Source: Hysterangium stoloniferum
Lineage: Eukaryota > Basidiomycota > Agaricomycetes > Hysterangiales > Hysterangiaceae
Direction: 5' to 3'
Length of the DNA: 64,000 bases
Assembly (NCBI GenBank): GCA_015178975.1
Contig: WHVD01000009.1
Coordinates: 434,001-498,000 of the forward strand
Below the pieces are notes generated by a model. That model did no database searches and had not been told where the DNA came from. It saw only the letters and a program-made list of their open reading frames with translations. The position numbers and the translations under genes were made by a program. Numbering within the stretch: position 1 is the first letter of the stretch; every line of letters starts with the position of its first letter. Positions 32,941 through 44,900 of this stretch are shown here, in pieces.

Positions 32941-33909
32941 ACAGGTAGGGGCTAGTTCAGGGTTTGGGGTCAGTCAGGTCTTATCAGTCTTATCAGGGGT
33001 TCTGGGTTGATTGATGGTTTCGGGTTTTGGGGTTCAGTGTCAGTCAGATTTCATGGTTAATTCTTAGATACATTTTTTAATTAGCAGCTTTATTCAGGGC
33101 CCATAACCTGTAACAAAGTATGCTATGACATATTTTAGTGAGCTGACTGTAACTGAAACTATAGGAATAATAACATACCTCAGTCAACATGTAAGAGTGG
33201 TTTGACTGAGGTATAAGGCTGCTACTGTGCTAGCTAAATAGGTTTCAGATTATGGGAAGGAAAAGAACTACAATAGTGGTATACATGTCTAAGGCACATA
33301 ATGGCTTGGTATGGTCATGTTATTGACATAGAGTAGGGCGACGTTGTCATGTAGACTTGACGTAGGCTTGGGCGCTCGAGTCTATCTCAACAAGACCTCC
33401 ATCCGTTTGCGTTTCAGGAATCGCTGAACATTCTGAGTATCTGGTCACACATGGGTGACATCACGTAACGTGTCTAGTCACATGATGACTTGCACCACTG
33501 CGCTACATGGCACCTCTTGTTTGGTGGACTGGTTGGATTACTAGCTCCCATTGATCGCAACGATATTAGTCCAATTTTAGGCATTACGTGTGGCAAACAA
33601 CAAATAATCACGGTTGTCGACTCAAACTCTCGCTACACGATGCTGAAGACATTGACGTCGTCCGGTTACTTAGTACCAATACCTGCGTTGATCTTTCGGG
33701 ATATCCACAAGAAGTTTATCGTTTATCGTTTATCCTAAATCATAAAAGAAGTTTACGAAATATTACTTCTATCTGTTCAGAGGCTGGCGTAGTTGACAGA
33801 CATCTAAGCTGGGCATCTTGGATTACTTCACCGGATTTAGCTGGATTAATATTGGTCTTCTAATCTCCGCTTAGCCCCTCAAAATTTTCGACCTCTTATG
33901 CTCCCCGTG
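32941..33909. other. Gap with no supported gene
   Basis: Starts with short 'GGGTTTGGGGTCAGT / GGGGTTCAGTGTCAGT' direct repeats (about 32950-33050). Composition becomes host-like after about 33300. Frames at 33490-33863 are short and have no recognisable domain, so I leave them out. Confidence 0.45.
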
Positions 33910-33917
33910 TATATAAA
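33910..33917 (+). promoter_or_regulatory. TATA box of the two-RRM gene
   Basis: TATATAAA, followed by a pyrimidine-rich leader (CTCTTCTTCTCTCCCG at about 33945) typical of fungal transcription starts, about 240 bp before the predicted ATG at 34160. Confidence 0.6.
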
Positions 33918-34159
33918 CCCAGCACAACCTTGATAGCTTCGTGTCCCTCTTCTTCTCTCCCGTCACTCACTACAGCTTTTTCGCACTTGTTCCACGTCTC
34001 CCAGACCACATTACAACTACAACTATTATACTCAATACTCATTCTAACGTCTTTGCTTTCCTCGTCGTTCTCTACGTTCTCAGAAACAATTTTCTCTCGC
34101 TTCTTCATCTCTCCTTTTACTACTACTTCTTCTCGTACTCTTCACGACAGCCACCTAAC

Positions 34160-36465
34160 ATGTCGGTGACACCGACCACTCCAGTTCAAGTCTTAGAAAC
34201 TCGCTCTTCCTCCGCATCTTCCCACTCTCCGACGACGACGCCATTGTCTTCGTCTTCGCCTCCCCTTAAACGACCAGTGCTAGAAGACTCTCCTACACGT
34301 GGGCCATACACGCCCATTCAGCCGATTATAACGCTTATGACCCCGACGCCTCCACCGTCCATGACCCGCCCACAAGTCGAATCACCGTCAGATAACAAGT
34401 CAAACCGCAAGTGGCGCGCCTCCCCCCTTACCACCGAACCCACAACTTCAAGTAACGTCACCGTACAAAATCAAGCCCAGTCAAGTATACCTCCCCCAAG
34501 TTCTTCTCTTCCGAAAGAGTCCACTTTGTCTTCTCAGTCCCAACTGTGTGAGTGTGCTTGACAATATCGTGTGTTTCTCATTAATATATTGTTCAGCTCC
34601 AACAATTGTAACACCAACATCCGCTGTATCAGCTGCCTGTTCCACCAATATACCTAATCCACTTCAGTCCGCCACCCATTTCATGTTGTGAATTGTATCG
34701 TTTTAACGTGTTCCTGCGCAGAACTACTAATGTGTATATCAATGGTCTTCCTCCCAATTTCAAAGCTGAACAGCTCTATGCTCTAACCTCACAATTCGGT
34801 ACTGTCCTCAGCTGCCGCACATTCACCCGGCAGCTTTCAGATCATCCCTCGTAAGCCCGCGCTTTTTACGTGCGCATGCTTCCGTTAACGATCATATATG
34901 CAGCGGCTATGGCTTCGTCCTGTAAGTCGATGTAACAGCTATGCATTAAACGCTTCAATCTTTGCGTCAGTTTCGAGACGTTAGAGTCTGCACAACAGTG
35001 CATCGAGGTCCTTCGCTCGCATCATAATCTGCATCCCACTTTTGCAAAAGTGGGTTCGCTTCGTGTCCCCTTCTTATTACCACTTTAATACTTTTTCTGG
35101 TAGCAAGCACACAAGATCAACCGTGTCCCAATGGGATACGCGTCGCCCAATCTCGCTATGGCCCAACCGCTTATGAATTTGATTGCAAATATGAATATGA
35201 ATACAAACATGAACATGAACAGCATTAACGCTGGAGTAAATAACATGGCTACGGAAGGTGTACCTACTGGGGCGGATATCTATATAGAAGGGTACGTCTA
35301 ATAGTCGAACTCCCGAATGTTTCGACTCAGGACACTTTCGTGGTTCGGTAGACTCCCGATCAGCGTGGATGTGCCGACTCTACGCACTATTCTAGCTCCA
35401 TTTGTAATACGCAGCAGTCGTTTTTTCGCGGATACACGTATGCAGCCTCCACAGCTTGTCGCGTTTGTCCAGTGAGTTGTGAATCTCTTAATACCAGTGC
35501 TTTACTGACGTATATCTACTATTTCAGGCTTGAATCTCGCGCGGCGGCGCAAGAAGTGCATGCGAAGCTTCATGGTCGTACAATTCGGGGATATAGCGGA
35601 CGTCTCCAGGTCTCCTTCGCAGACGATGTGGCTACGGTGCATATATCGCTTATTCTCTGTTTGACCATTATTCATGTCGCTTTAGGAACATACGAACGTG
35701 CAGCAAGAATGGCCTGTTACTAGCCCTAATCCAAATGCGAAGGTTTCTTCGGGACTCCCTATGAGCGCCTATCCAGACCCATTCGCTGATCCCGAGGATA
35801 TGACATCGAGGCTACAAGGCTTATACGCTCAACAGCAGGCATTTATGAGTCCGATATCGGGTCAGGGTGAAGGACAGGTGCAGAATCTCATTTCGATGGA
35901 TTCGTTGTCTCGTCGTGCGTAGCGTTCTTGTTACCTGACTTGTGGGGAGCTTAAATCCACCATAGAGACAGCGTCTTATCCCCGCTTTGATGCGGGTAGT
36001 TCACCTACGGTCCCTGCCCCTCTCCAACCACTCAGTGCGACCCTTTATGAACTCCAAATGCAACTTGAAAACCTCCGCCCCCTTCTCGTTGCATTTAACG
36101 CCAATCCTAACGTCAATGCCAATGTTAACGCCGCCGTATCCCCGACACCAGCCCGCCAGGGCACATTCTCTAGCGACTCGAATGCCTACCATGACAAGAA
36201 AACTGGTGGCGGTGGTGGTGGTGAAAAGGCTGTCGGTCCGGGCTCGGCGGCGTTGAATCCGTTGGCGAACAGCTATACGGCAACTGGCACGATACAGGCT
36301 CGTACGCAAACGACGGCAGCATATGGGCTTGGTGCCTCTCTGTTTCCTCATCCCAGTGCGGGAGGGGGAGCCGTAACTGGGCAAAGACAGCTCCAAGGGA
36401 TGTCGGGTAAGAATGCTGGTAGTGCGGGTGGAACGACTGTAGGCGGGGCGCGGTTTGAACTTTGA
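34160..36465 (+). CDS. Two-RRM RNA-binding protein, ten exons
   Basis: Exons 34160-34547, 34597-34684, 34722-34850, 34904-34921, 34971-35049, 35104-35291, 35352-35471, 35528-35636, 35686-35914 and 35966-36465; all phases agree, giving 615 aa. The N-terminal ~150 residues are Ser/Pro/Thr-rich and disordered. RRM1 has RNP2 VYINGLP and RNP1 GYGFVLF; RRM2 has RNP2 IYIEGLP and a poorer RNP1 (LVAFVQL). An Asn/Met-rich spacer (MNMNTNMNMNSI) separates them. The tail is low-complexity (GGGGGG, Ala/Thr). Such proteins bind single-stranded RNA; the layout resembles RBMS/Scr1-like fungal proteins, but I would not name it. The 18-nt exon 4 and the 37-nt intron 34685-34721 are unusual. Neighbour: the cyclophilin gene 286 bp downstream. 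Confidence 0.8.
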
Positions 36466-36750
36466 TTCAGCTGTTGACGAGGACCACGTAATGCGATGGA
36501 AGCGTTACTTTTACTATGCTTTTCATCGTACAGATGTTGTATCTTGCACTTTTCCTTTTTTTCTCTTCAAAAGCTCACTGTTACGACCTCGACATTCTTA
36601 CATATTCTTTTTTTTCACTGGTCGCGAATTTACACACTGTACAGACGGTATGCACCTTACTACCATGATATTATGGTCCGTATAGCACAAAATACGTGTG
36701 TATTATTTCTTCATCGTGTGTGACCATGGTGTGACCTCGAAAGTTTTGTC

Positions 36751-37613
36751 ATGACTACTGCTTTTCTAGATGTTTACATCGGGGACAAGGCGGAATATGA
36801 CGAACAGTCTGCTGCGTATGAACGAACCAACGTACTTCTCACAGCAAACTATGAGATTTATGGGTTGCCATCACTTCCCGAAGAATTATCTGAGGAACAA
36901 CGCGAGATCTTGACGGACCTCAATCGTGATGTACCGATGACATATCCCATCCTAGGACCCGGAAATTAATATGATTCCGTCTCATTCTGAACTCACAGAA
37001 GGCCTCCCCGCTTCGATTCGCAAAACCGCCTTCGCTGCTCGCGGGACGTCTGGTATTCTCCCTTGATCCTGCAGCTGGTCTTGCGAAGACACGAACCAAT
37101 TTTTTGACGCTGTGTCGTGGCGACAAGGGGATGTGCAAACATGCGCCGAACAAGCCTTTGCATTATTTGGGAAGCCCGGTTCATAGGATTGTCCGGGGAT
37201 TTATTGCACAAGGCGGCGATGTGACGAGGGGCGATGGGTCAGGTGGGGAGGTGTGTTTTTTCGTCTTCCCCTCCTCCCCTATTGGCTTTTATTCACCTAC
37301 CCTCCCCCCGTCTATGTGGTCGATATAGTCAATTTACGGTGGCAAATTCAATGACGAGAAGGACGGGCTCAAAAAGGAGGTGAAGATGGGTTCGCTGGCG
37401 ATGGCGAATTCAGGAAAGAATTCTAATTCGAGTCAGTTCTTCGTCGTTCTTGCTAATGATTCCGCATCCTGGGCGAAATTGAAGGGAAAATATGTGGTGT
37501 TTGGGGAGGTGATCGAGGGTATGGATGTTCTTGACAAATTGGACGCTGTAGGCGCCTCAAATGGTGTACCTGTGGAAAAGGTGTGGATTGGGGGATGTGG
37601 TGTTTTGGGATGA
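36751..37613 (+). CDS. Cyclophilin-type peptidyl-prolyl cis-trans isomerase with N-terminal extension
   Basis: Exons 36751-36930, 36999-37250 and 37329-37613 (introns 68 and 78 nt, both phase 0) give 238 aa. Residues 1-60 are a helical/acidic extension (LPEELSEEQREIL). The cyclophilin fold follows: GRLVFSLD, FLTLCRGDKGMC, HRIVRGFIAQGGD (catalytic Arg and Phe/Gln region), NSNSSQFFVV and KYVVFGEVIEGMD. The usual LDGKHVVFG is LKGKYVVFG here. The enzyme isomerises Xaa-Pro bonds during folding. With no signal peptide it is probably cytosolic or nuclear. An insertion (KHAPNKPLHYLGSP) lengthens the loop before the catalytic Arg. Confidence 0.88.
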
Positions 37614-38970
37614 GGAGGTTTTGGGGTCGGTTCATTTGGTGATTGGTGGGTTGTCTTTGATTATGTTTCTTGGTGTGTATAACACGTCACGTCCACAGGC
37701 GAAACGTAATTGGTTAGAATGGTTATGCGCTGAAACTACTCCGATATTTAAATCCTCAAGTATATATAGACTATATCGAGACTTGAAACATTGCATCAAA
37801 TCACACATTGCTATCGCTCATTGGCTCCACGAGTCGCGCGACACGTCATTTTCAGAGAATTTTCTTGTTCAAAGACCATTTAACCAATGAGTTATTCTTC
37901 AATATTGTAACCGATCTCTGTTATGTGCACGACTCTATCAAGAAATAGGTGTGCTGGGACAGGGTGATCAAGTGTAGCTTCACGCATAATAAGGGGTTTG
38001 ACGTAATGCGGCGATGGGTCAATATGGGACTATGGAAAGGATTTCCATGCGGCATGTCCTGCTCTCTTATCCCGCTTTGTTGAGAACGAATGCTTTTGAG
38101 AAACTAACAAAGAATGCCAACGCAGGGGTGGGTATTCGCAGCACGTGGAGGGATTTAATCTAAAATTGTGCGCTCTAACAGGAAGTCCGGTCTCCCAATA
38201 GACTGTATGAGACGCGAGGGGATGTGAGTCAACGGTGTGTCATTTTTTGCACACTTTTCATCATGGAATGCTGTTTATGTGTACTTTTAGACATGCTATG
38301 CTTACATTTAATTCAGCCAAACGCACGTGTCGTTTGTGCTGTAGCATGAATGGGATACGATTTTCCAAGTTGCGTCAGTTGCAGCAATTGTGGCCAAGAC
38401 TCTAGGCAAAGCAATAATGTAATCCCCTTGTAGCCTTGCCTTCTGTGTGTTAAAATATATGATAGATACATAGAAGTCACCAAAAATACAGACTCAGACT
38501 CAAAACTCGAATGACCGGCGGTGGTAGATTGCCAACACAGATGGCGCCAAGGCGGTAAGTACATGTGTCCAAACCACACAAAACTAACACCATGCCCTAC
38601 AATATGAATGAATTAAATTTGTCTCTGCATCCCTGGCAGTGACCAACTGTATCAAAATGGAAGACTTTGTGCTACATTGGAAAGGCAAAAATGATGCAGG
38701 AACATGAAGCACACAGTATTTGTTATATCTCGAACCTTTTTGCGGGAATCACGACATCCTTAATGTCTGCCATCAACCTTCTCACTTCGAATACCTTATG
38801 TTCACTATCTCCCATCGCCATGAGGCTGGCACGTCAGTTCCCACGTGCCCCGAGGTCAGGATATAATGATTGCAAATTCTTGTGAGGTTTAGACTACCCC
38901 ACATCTGTCACTGGGGGATCTGATAATTCACAAGTAGTAGTACCACCCACCCACTTCATTGACGCGCACA
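37614..38970. other. Intergenic gap
   Basis: Host-like composition and only short frames. It ends at the ATG of the DUF3638-type gene. No TATA-like box stands out. No repeat or RNA gene recognised. Confidence 0.5.
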
Positions 38971-41900
38971 ATGAAGCTAGCGGCAGAAGAATATCTCATA
39001 AATCACCTGTTCTTGCCTCCAAACCTCCCTCAGGAAGACGATTGGGAGTCTGGCAGAGGAATAATAGTTGACCATGTCGTGGAGTGCGCAAATACGTTTT
39101 ACCAGTCTTGTCCCGCCCCAGATGCGGATAAACTGCGTAACATGATTACCCTCATGAAAAACATTCAGAATAAAGTCATTACACTTCGAACAGCCGTAAA
39201 AAATATGGGTGATGGGGGTTAGTTCACTTCCTGTCAAGTATTATGCAACGTCAACTGATGGTTCCACAGACGTGATATGTCTTCATATATATAAACAGAA
39301 TGCAGGCGTAATTTTGCGAAGAAAGGCAGAGAAGATTTTACTGGAGTACTTTCAAGCATCCCCAACTGTTAAAGCTGTTAATGGAACCCAAGGAAAACTC
39401 GTCATACAATTCCCCTGTCAGCCTCGCCTTTCATTCCCTCATGATATTACGTGTATAGGACCGTTGTGTGCATACCTTGTCGATATAACCCATACGGAGA
39501 TGGAGGATGCCGTACCAGAAACCCGCAAAGCTGGCCAACAACACAAGGAGTATCGAGAAGTAACGGATATCCGGTATATCTCTCACCTTCTTGGGAGCAT
39601 TGGACAGGTCTTGACCTCCGATGCGGACCAAATTGCTTCAACAACAGTATATGTGACAAAACGCATAGATGACCACGCTTTATGGTCTAAAGCCGAAAAA
39701 CCGTGGCGCCGTGACCCACAGTGGCTGGTGTTGAGAGTGGCTTTGCAGACAACCCTATCTGAAATGAAAATAAATGGGCGCTATGGCTATAAGGCGTTTA
39801 TAGCCTTTGTCCTCGCACAAGCTCTCAGGAAGGCTTGTGATGCAGATGTCTCTCACGATCGGTTGTTTGTTGCAAATGCAAAAATTGCGAGGAGAATGAT
39901 GAAGTTGCCTTCGGTCATCGAAGATTTATTTCCTTTCGACGATATCCTTAAATGGTCGCACCACTGTTCGACCTTACTTGAACATCGCTGGCGTGCCATT
40001 CAACTACGGGAAGAAGAACCAAAGGAATTGACCGTGCCGTCAGAGGAGGAGATATTGATGGCCAAAGAATTTCAACTCTCTCAGAGTAGGTCGTATTTGT
40101 CCGATGTCTACAATCGGGCGAACATCTTGGAACAGTTGAACAGTCAGTTCTCCCCTTCGAAATTCGAGTCATCCCTTTCTCGGAGTACTCGGCCCGTGGG
40201 ATCCTCCCCCCCGGCCGACATCCCTGAAGGCGTCTCAGGGATTGATCTCTGGCTGGCGCTCACCGATGTAGAACGTTGGCTCTCCAGTGGAGTTGTAGAG
40301 TGGCTCAGAAATACCCCGCCGGGCGATCGATTAAAGACACTCAAGTCGTTTATTGATCGTATCGACAGTCTTCTATCGTCGAAGTCCATGGATAATCCTG
40401 AACTATTTTCTCGTGTTTTCTTGATGCTCCTTGAACTGTGGGTTATGCTCGATAAAACGGTGGTCGAACTCATCCCCATGCTTGAAGAGTATTCGTCCGA
40501 ACTGTCGGTCAATTCATTTGAGCCTCTGCTCCTTCCGACGTTATCTCAGATGAAGAGGCTCTCGAAAGTCGAACGTTATATTCAGAACCGGAATGATAAT
40601 GCAAAATACTCCCAGCACTCTCTATTCAGATGGGCTACGGGTCCTGCGTGAGAAAATAAGGATAAGAGCAGACGAAAAACGAGAAGAAAAGAAAAAGGAA
40701 TTTTTGAGGCTAAAGGCCTTATACGATGATCTCACGAGAGAGTGTGCCTTGCTAGAGCATACGTATTACTCCGAGAGAGATCTATGGGGTTTTACTCATA
40801 CCTATCATCGTGGGGATTGCGACAAGTGCCAAAAAGAAAACCAGGCCAAGGGACTGAGAATTACTGTTTTTGAATGGCCCCTACCCGAAGACGGTGTTCT
40901 CAGCCAACTCACCGTGTTTGAGTTACGTGTACCACAGCCATTCGCTATATGGCGCGACATTACTTATCGACTGGCCCGGAACTTCTCTCTAACCGAAGGT
41001 TCAAGGGAACCTTCCCCCAGTCCCATCTTATCTAGATATGCATTTGTCCAGGATGAATTTATACCTTATTGTGGACAGCAGTTGACAATCGGATCCAGTG
41101 GCGCAAAGTCTTTCCTGGTATCGCACTATAGAGAGCTCATGTTTCCGACCACTCTCTCGGACGTGATCAAGAAACATCCTCTGAAGTATAATCTTTATGA
41201 TTTGGGTCGGAGTGAATGGGTCCCGATTGATTTTCCCCGTGTAATTATCCGCAAACAATGTTCACCTGCGGTACCCCCAGGACCCTATGAAAAATTGGAA
41301 TGGGCACTTGCCAATACCACGCACACACCTAACCAAGTGATCGCCAATCAATGTAATTGTCCTCCCGACCTCACATACCATGAGTGGGACTCCTACGGAC
41401 ATCTTCGCTCGGGGATTAGACTACAGCCGCGGAATATAATGCGGGAGCTTGTCAATGGAACTTTGTCTTTCAAAGAACCTGCTGTTTACCTTTTGTTTCG
41501 ACAAGCTGCCTGGCAGGTCGAGAAACGGTCGGAAAATAGTTTCTATCGAGAATCGCACTTTGATTTTTCAGATGCAACATTCGGTTGTGAAAGTCTAAGG
41601 ATCCTCTGCGATCGACTAAAAACTATTTCTCATAATTGGCAGGAAGGTTGGACCGCTACATTACTCAGTCTTTTAGCTTCTCGCATTCTACTGCTAAGTA
41701 TTGATCCAGTCGTGATCGGCCAAACCTTAGAATTTCTTGTTGATCTTCGAGAAATACTATGGGGGTGGATAATTAACGTCACACGGCTCATAGACAAAAA
41801 TGGCCAGATGCCCGCTACAGCGAAATCTAGTTCTGAACTAAAGAACCGCCTTATTCAACTTGTTGTCACCTGCCGTTCCACTTACGCCCCTAACCCAATA

Positions 41901-44900
41901 ACTGGCGTTGTCGACTTCAGTGGTCGCGGTGCTGCCGCTATATTTATCAAATGCTCTATTATTCTCCAGAATACCCTTCCAGGTAGTCTTACAATGTTTC
42001 CCACACATCTCACACATCTTCGGCATCTCGTTGAAGGAGATATTGTTTTGTCAGCAGAAACCCTTCAGAGTTTACAATGTTCATTAGCATCTTCCGTGAC
42101 GGCTAATGAAGGATATTCCGAACTGGACGACGCCGTTCAGTTCGCATGGAGCGGGTTCACTCGCAATCCTGTCATGAAGTGGCGATCGATTGGGGACCGT
42201 TGGATGGCATGCGAAACGGCAGCAGAAGACAATGCTGCGCAGATCCGATATGTTTACTTGAACCTTCTTGATGGTACTCTATTGGTCGACGGGCAAACAT
42301 TCGGAAATCTCCCTAAGGAAATTTTAAATCACCAATTATTCCAAATGATTTTCCCGGATATGGTACGATTTCTTCTACATCATGCAGACTACATTGGCTA
42401 AAACAACTACCATCTAAGCATACAGCCGCTGCTGCACCTTCCAGACTGAAAGGCATGTCGTATGAGTTGATACAAGACGTCGAAGGACAGATTGAAGTAT
42501 ACATCACATTCTCTTCATTATTTCTAGGCACTAAAATATTTTAGGTTCATTTCAAAATGATCGAAAGAGATCTAATCATTCGTACTCGAGAACGTGAAAC
42601 AAACTCCATATGCGAATTTGTGTATGCGATCAAGTTGAGAGGCGACATTCCAAACATGATGTTGCAAGACACGGTCATTAGGTACCATGAATCATCAAAG
42701 ACCGTGAAGTTTTATCCGCCGTCCTCTGGCTGGAATCCTTCCCTTTCTCCTCTCTGGACTATGGAATTTACCAACGATCCATCAGCTCCAAACACCCGAC
42801 TTATGCTTATTGCGGCCACCTCTGACGCTAGAACGAATGTTTTGAGCCCACATAGCCGCCTTTTAGGAAACCTATCAGCTATTTTTCAACCGCTGGAGGA
42901 CTCTGTCGTAAATCTCTTCGTCACATACGCTGACAACATCTTGGAGATCAAATTGCCCAGGTACAAATTGACGTTTTATCTAAACAGCGAGGGGAATTAC
43001 GAATGCAGGCAGCTTCCAGGCATGTACGTATCAAGAGTACAATCGATCGGAACACTATTTGGGCTCAAGAACAAGCTAATCCTTGATTCGGGAGACCATT
43101 GCACTACCCGCAAAGCTATTATCCCAGATGGAACTATATCGGTCTCCTCCGCGTCCCAACATACTCCAACATGCCCTGAAGTAACAGTCAATACGGCTGA
43201 AGATCCGAACTTGATTATAAAGACATTTATTTTCGCCGTGGACGGAATACTCGGTCGATTAGTAGGGGATGATACGTTGACAAGTTGGTATCTTCAGATA
43301 TACCTTCATATATTAACATCATATCACCTTCATGACCCTCTAACCCAACAGACTGGGGTTCAACAAGCATTAACTATGCTCACATCCTCTAAATCGTATG
43401 CTTTTATGGCACTCACCCACGAAGACATACATTATCTTCAAATGATTATTGACCTCACCCCAATTCGACGATATTACCCCTCTCATACAAAGCTGATGGA
43501 GCAGGTCAATTGGCACTCTGATCTGTCTCCTTTGTCCCAAAGCGATTTGTTTGCACAGCTTATCGACGAGATATTACTCCATGCGCAGAATCTAGCCTTG
43601 TTTCAGAAAACGTTGAGGCTGCCCACATATGAAGGCTCAGGATTATTGAGAGCAAGGGCTAGTTTCCGATTCTCTAGAATCATTTCACCAGAGCTCTATG
43701 CTCAGTTATGTATCGTTGCCGACTCTTCTGGTGAGCGCTTATGTAACTTTACTGTTTTGATGTAACCTTATAGGCCTTAGAAACAGTATATGCGCCTGCG
43801 TGTCCCTCACTACAAGCTGAACGGACACGCATTGTAAAAACGACTTCTTTGGCTAGAGATTGGACTTCGTTCCCCGAGTTTCCTGATGACTGGTGGAAGG
43901 AATTTAGCTCTTGGCCGACGTTTTCCAATGAAACAGACGGAGTCGTCCGCTTTGATAGTATGCAAGCATGGCTGTTAAAACCTCCTGACACACTTTGGTT
44001 TTCGGCATACTCACACTCTGTCTGTCTTCCACAAAGCCGAAGGACACCTTTAATTTAATCTTCGCCTTGGGAATTCTTTCATATCGCGATGATATTACCA
44101 TCGAAACGGTTCATGCACTACTCGCTATTGCTACGTGTGAGCCTCGCATGAAAGCCTCTTTCCGAAATATTCTTCTAGCACTACCTCATCTACCAGATTA
44201 TAATCGTGAAGTTTTTAATCTGCGGCATGGATATCTTTTGAGTTATAAAGATGTCGAAGAAAATATTTTGGAATGCCGCATCCCGTTTACAGCCAGCATT
44301 CAAAGCAAGTTGGAGCGGCAGTACCTGGAAAGTGAGGTCGAAGCGAATCGCCGCAGGAAAAAATTATATGAGGACTCGTTGAGCGCCCAAACACATGATC
44401 TTGCCACATATTTTCAAGCAATGGCCATGTCACAAGATTTACCTCCCTAACTGGGCTTCCGCTTCATACACATTGCTGAAGACTCATAAGATTCAGGATT
44501 CTACGGACAATATGTTCTGTACCCGATTTTTAAACGAGAAATTCCACAAATACGCTTCTGCACTGCAACATACTCTAAGCGAAGTCATAGTAACCCGCGA
44601 TCTGAACATCATCCCTTACTCCCAGAAACCACGCATCTTGGACGTTCCTCCACCTACTTATAAACCCATTACATTATATGGCCTTATACGCAGTGCAGAT
44701 AGAATTACACCCGATAAGAAGTCCAGTCCGTTGGAAATTGAAAAGCTTATTTCGCGATTTTCGGTGCTAAATCAGCAAGGCTTTGCCTTGCGTTACACCA
44801 ATGCTTTGGAGCGTTGTACAGAGGCTTTGCGGAACCAACCCTCAAGAAACGATAATCAAATGCATCAGATATACGCCAAGAGCCTACGCGATGCATTGGG

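Noticed and set aside
33490-33863. Two overlapping frames upstream of the RRM gene
   Set aside because: Short, no domain, and the region precedes a clear TATA box and leader.
38667-38885. 72-codon frame upstream of the DUF3638-type gene
   Set aside because: No motif or splice context.
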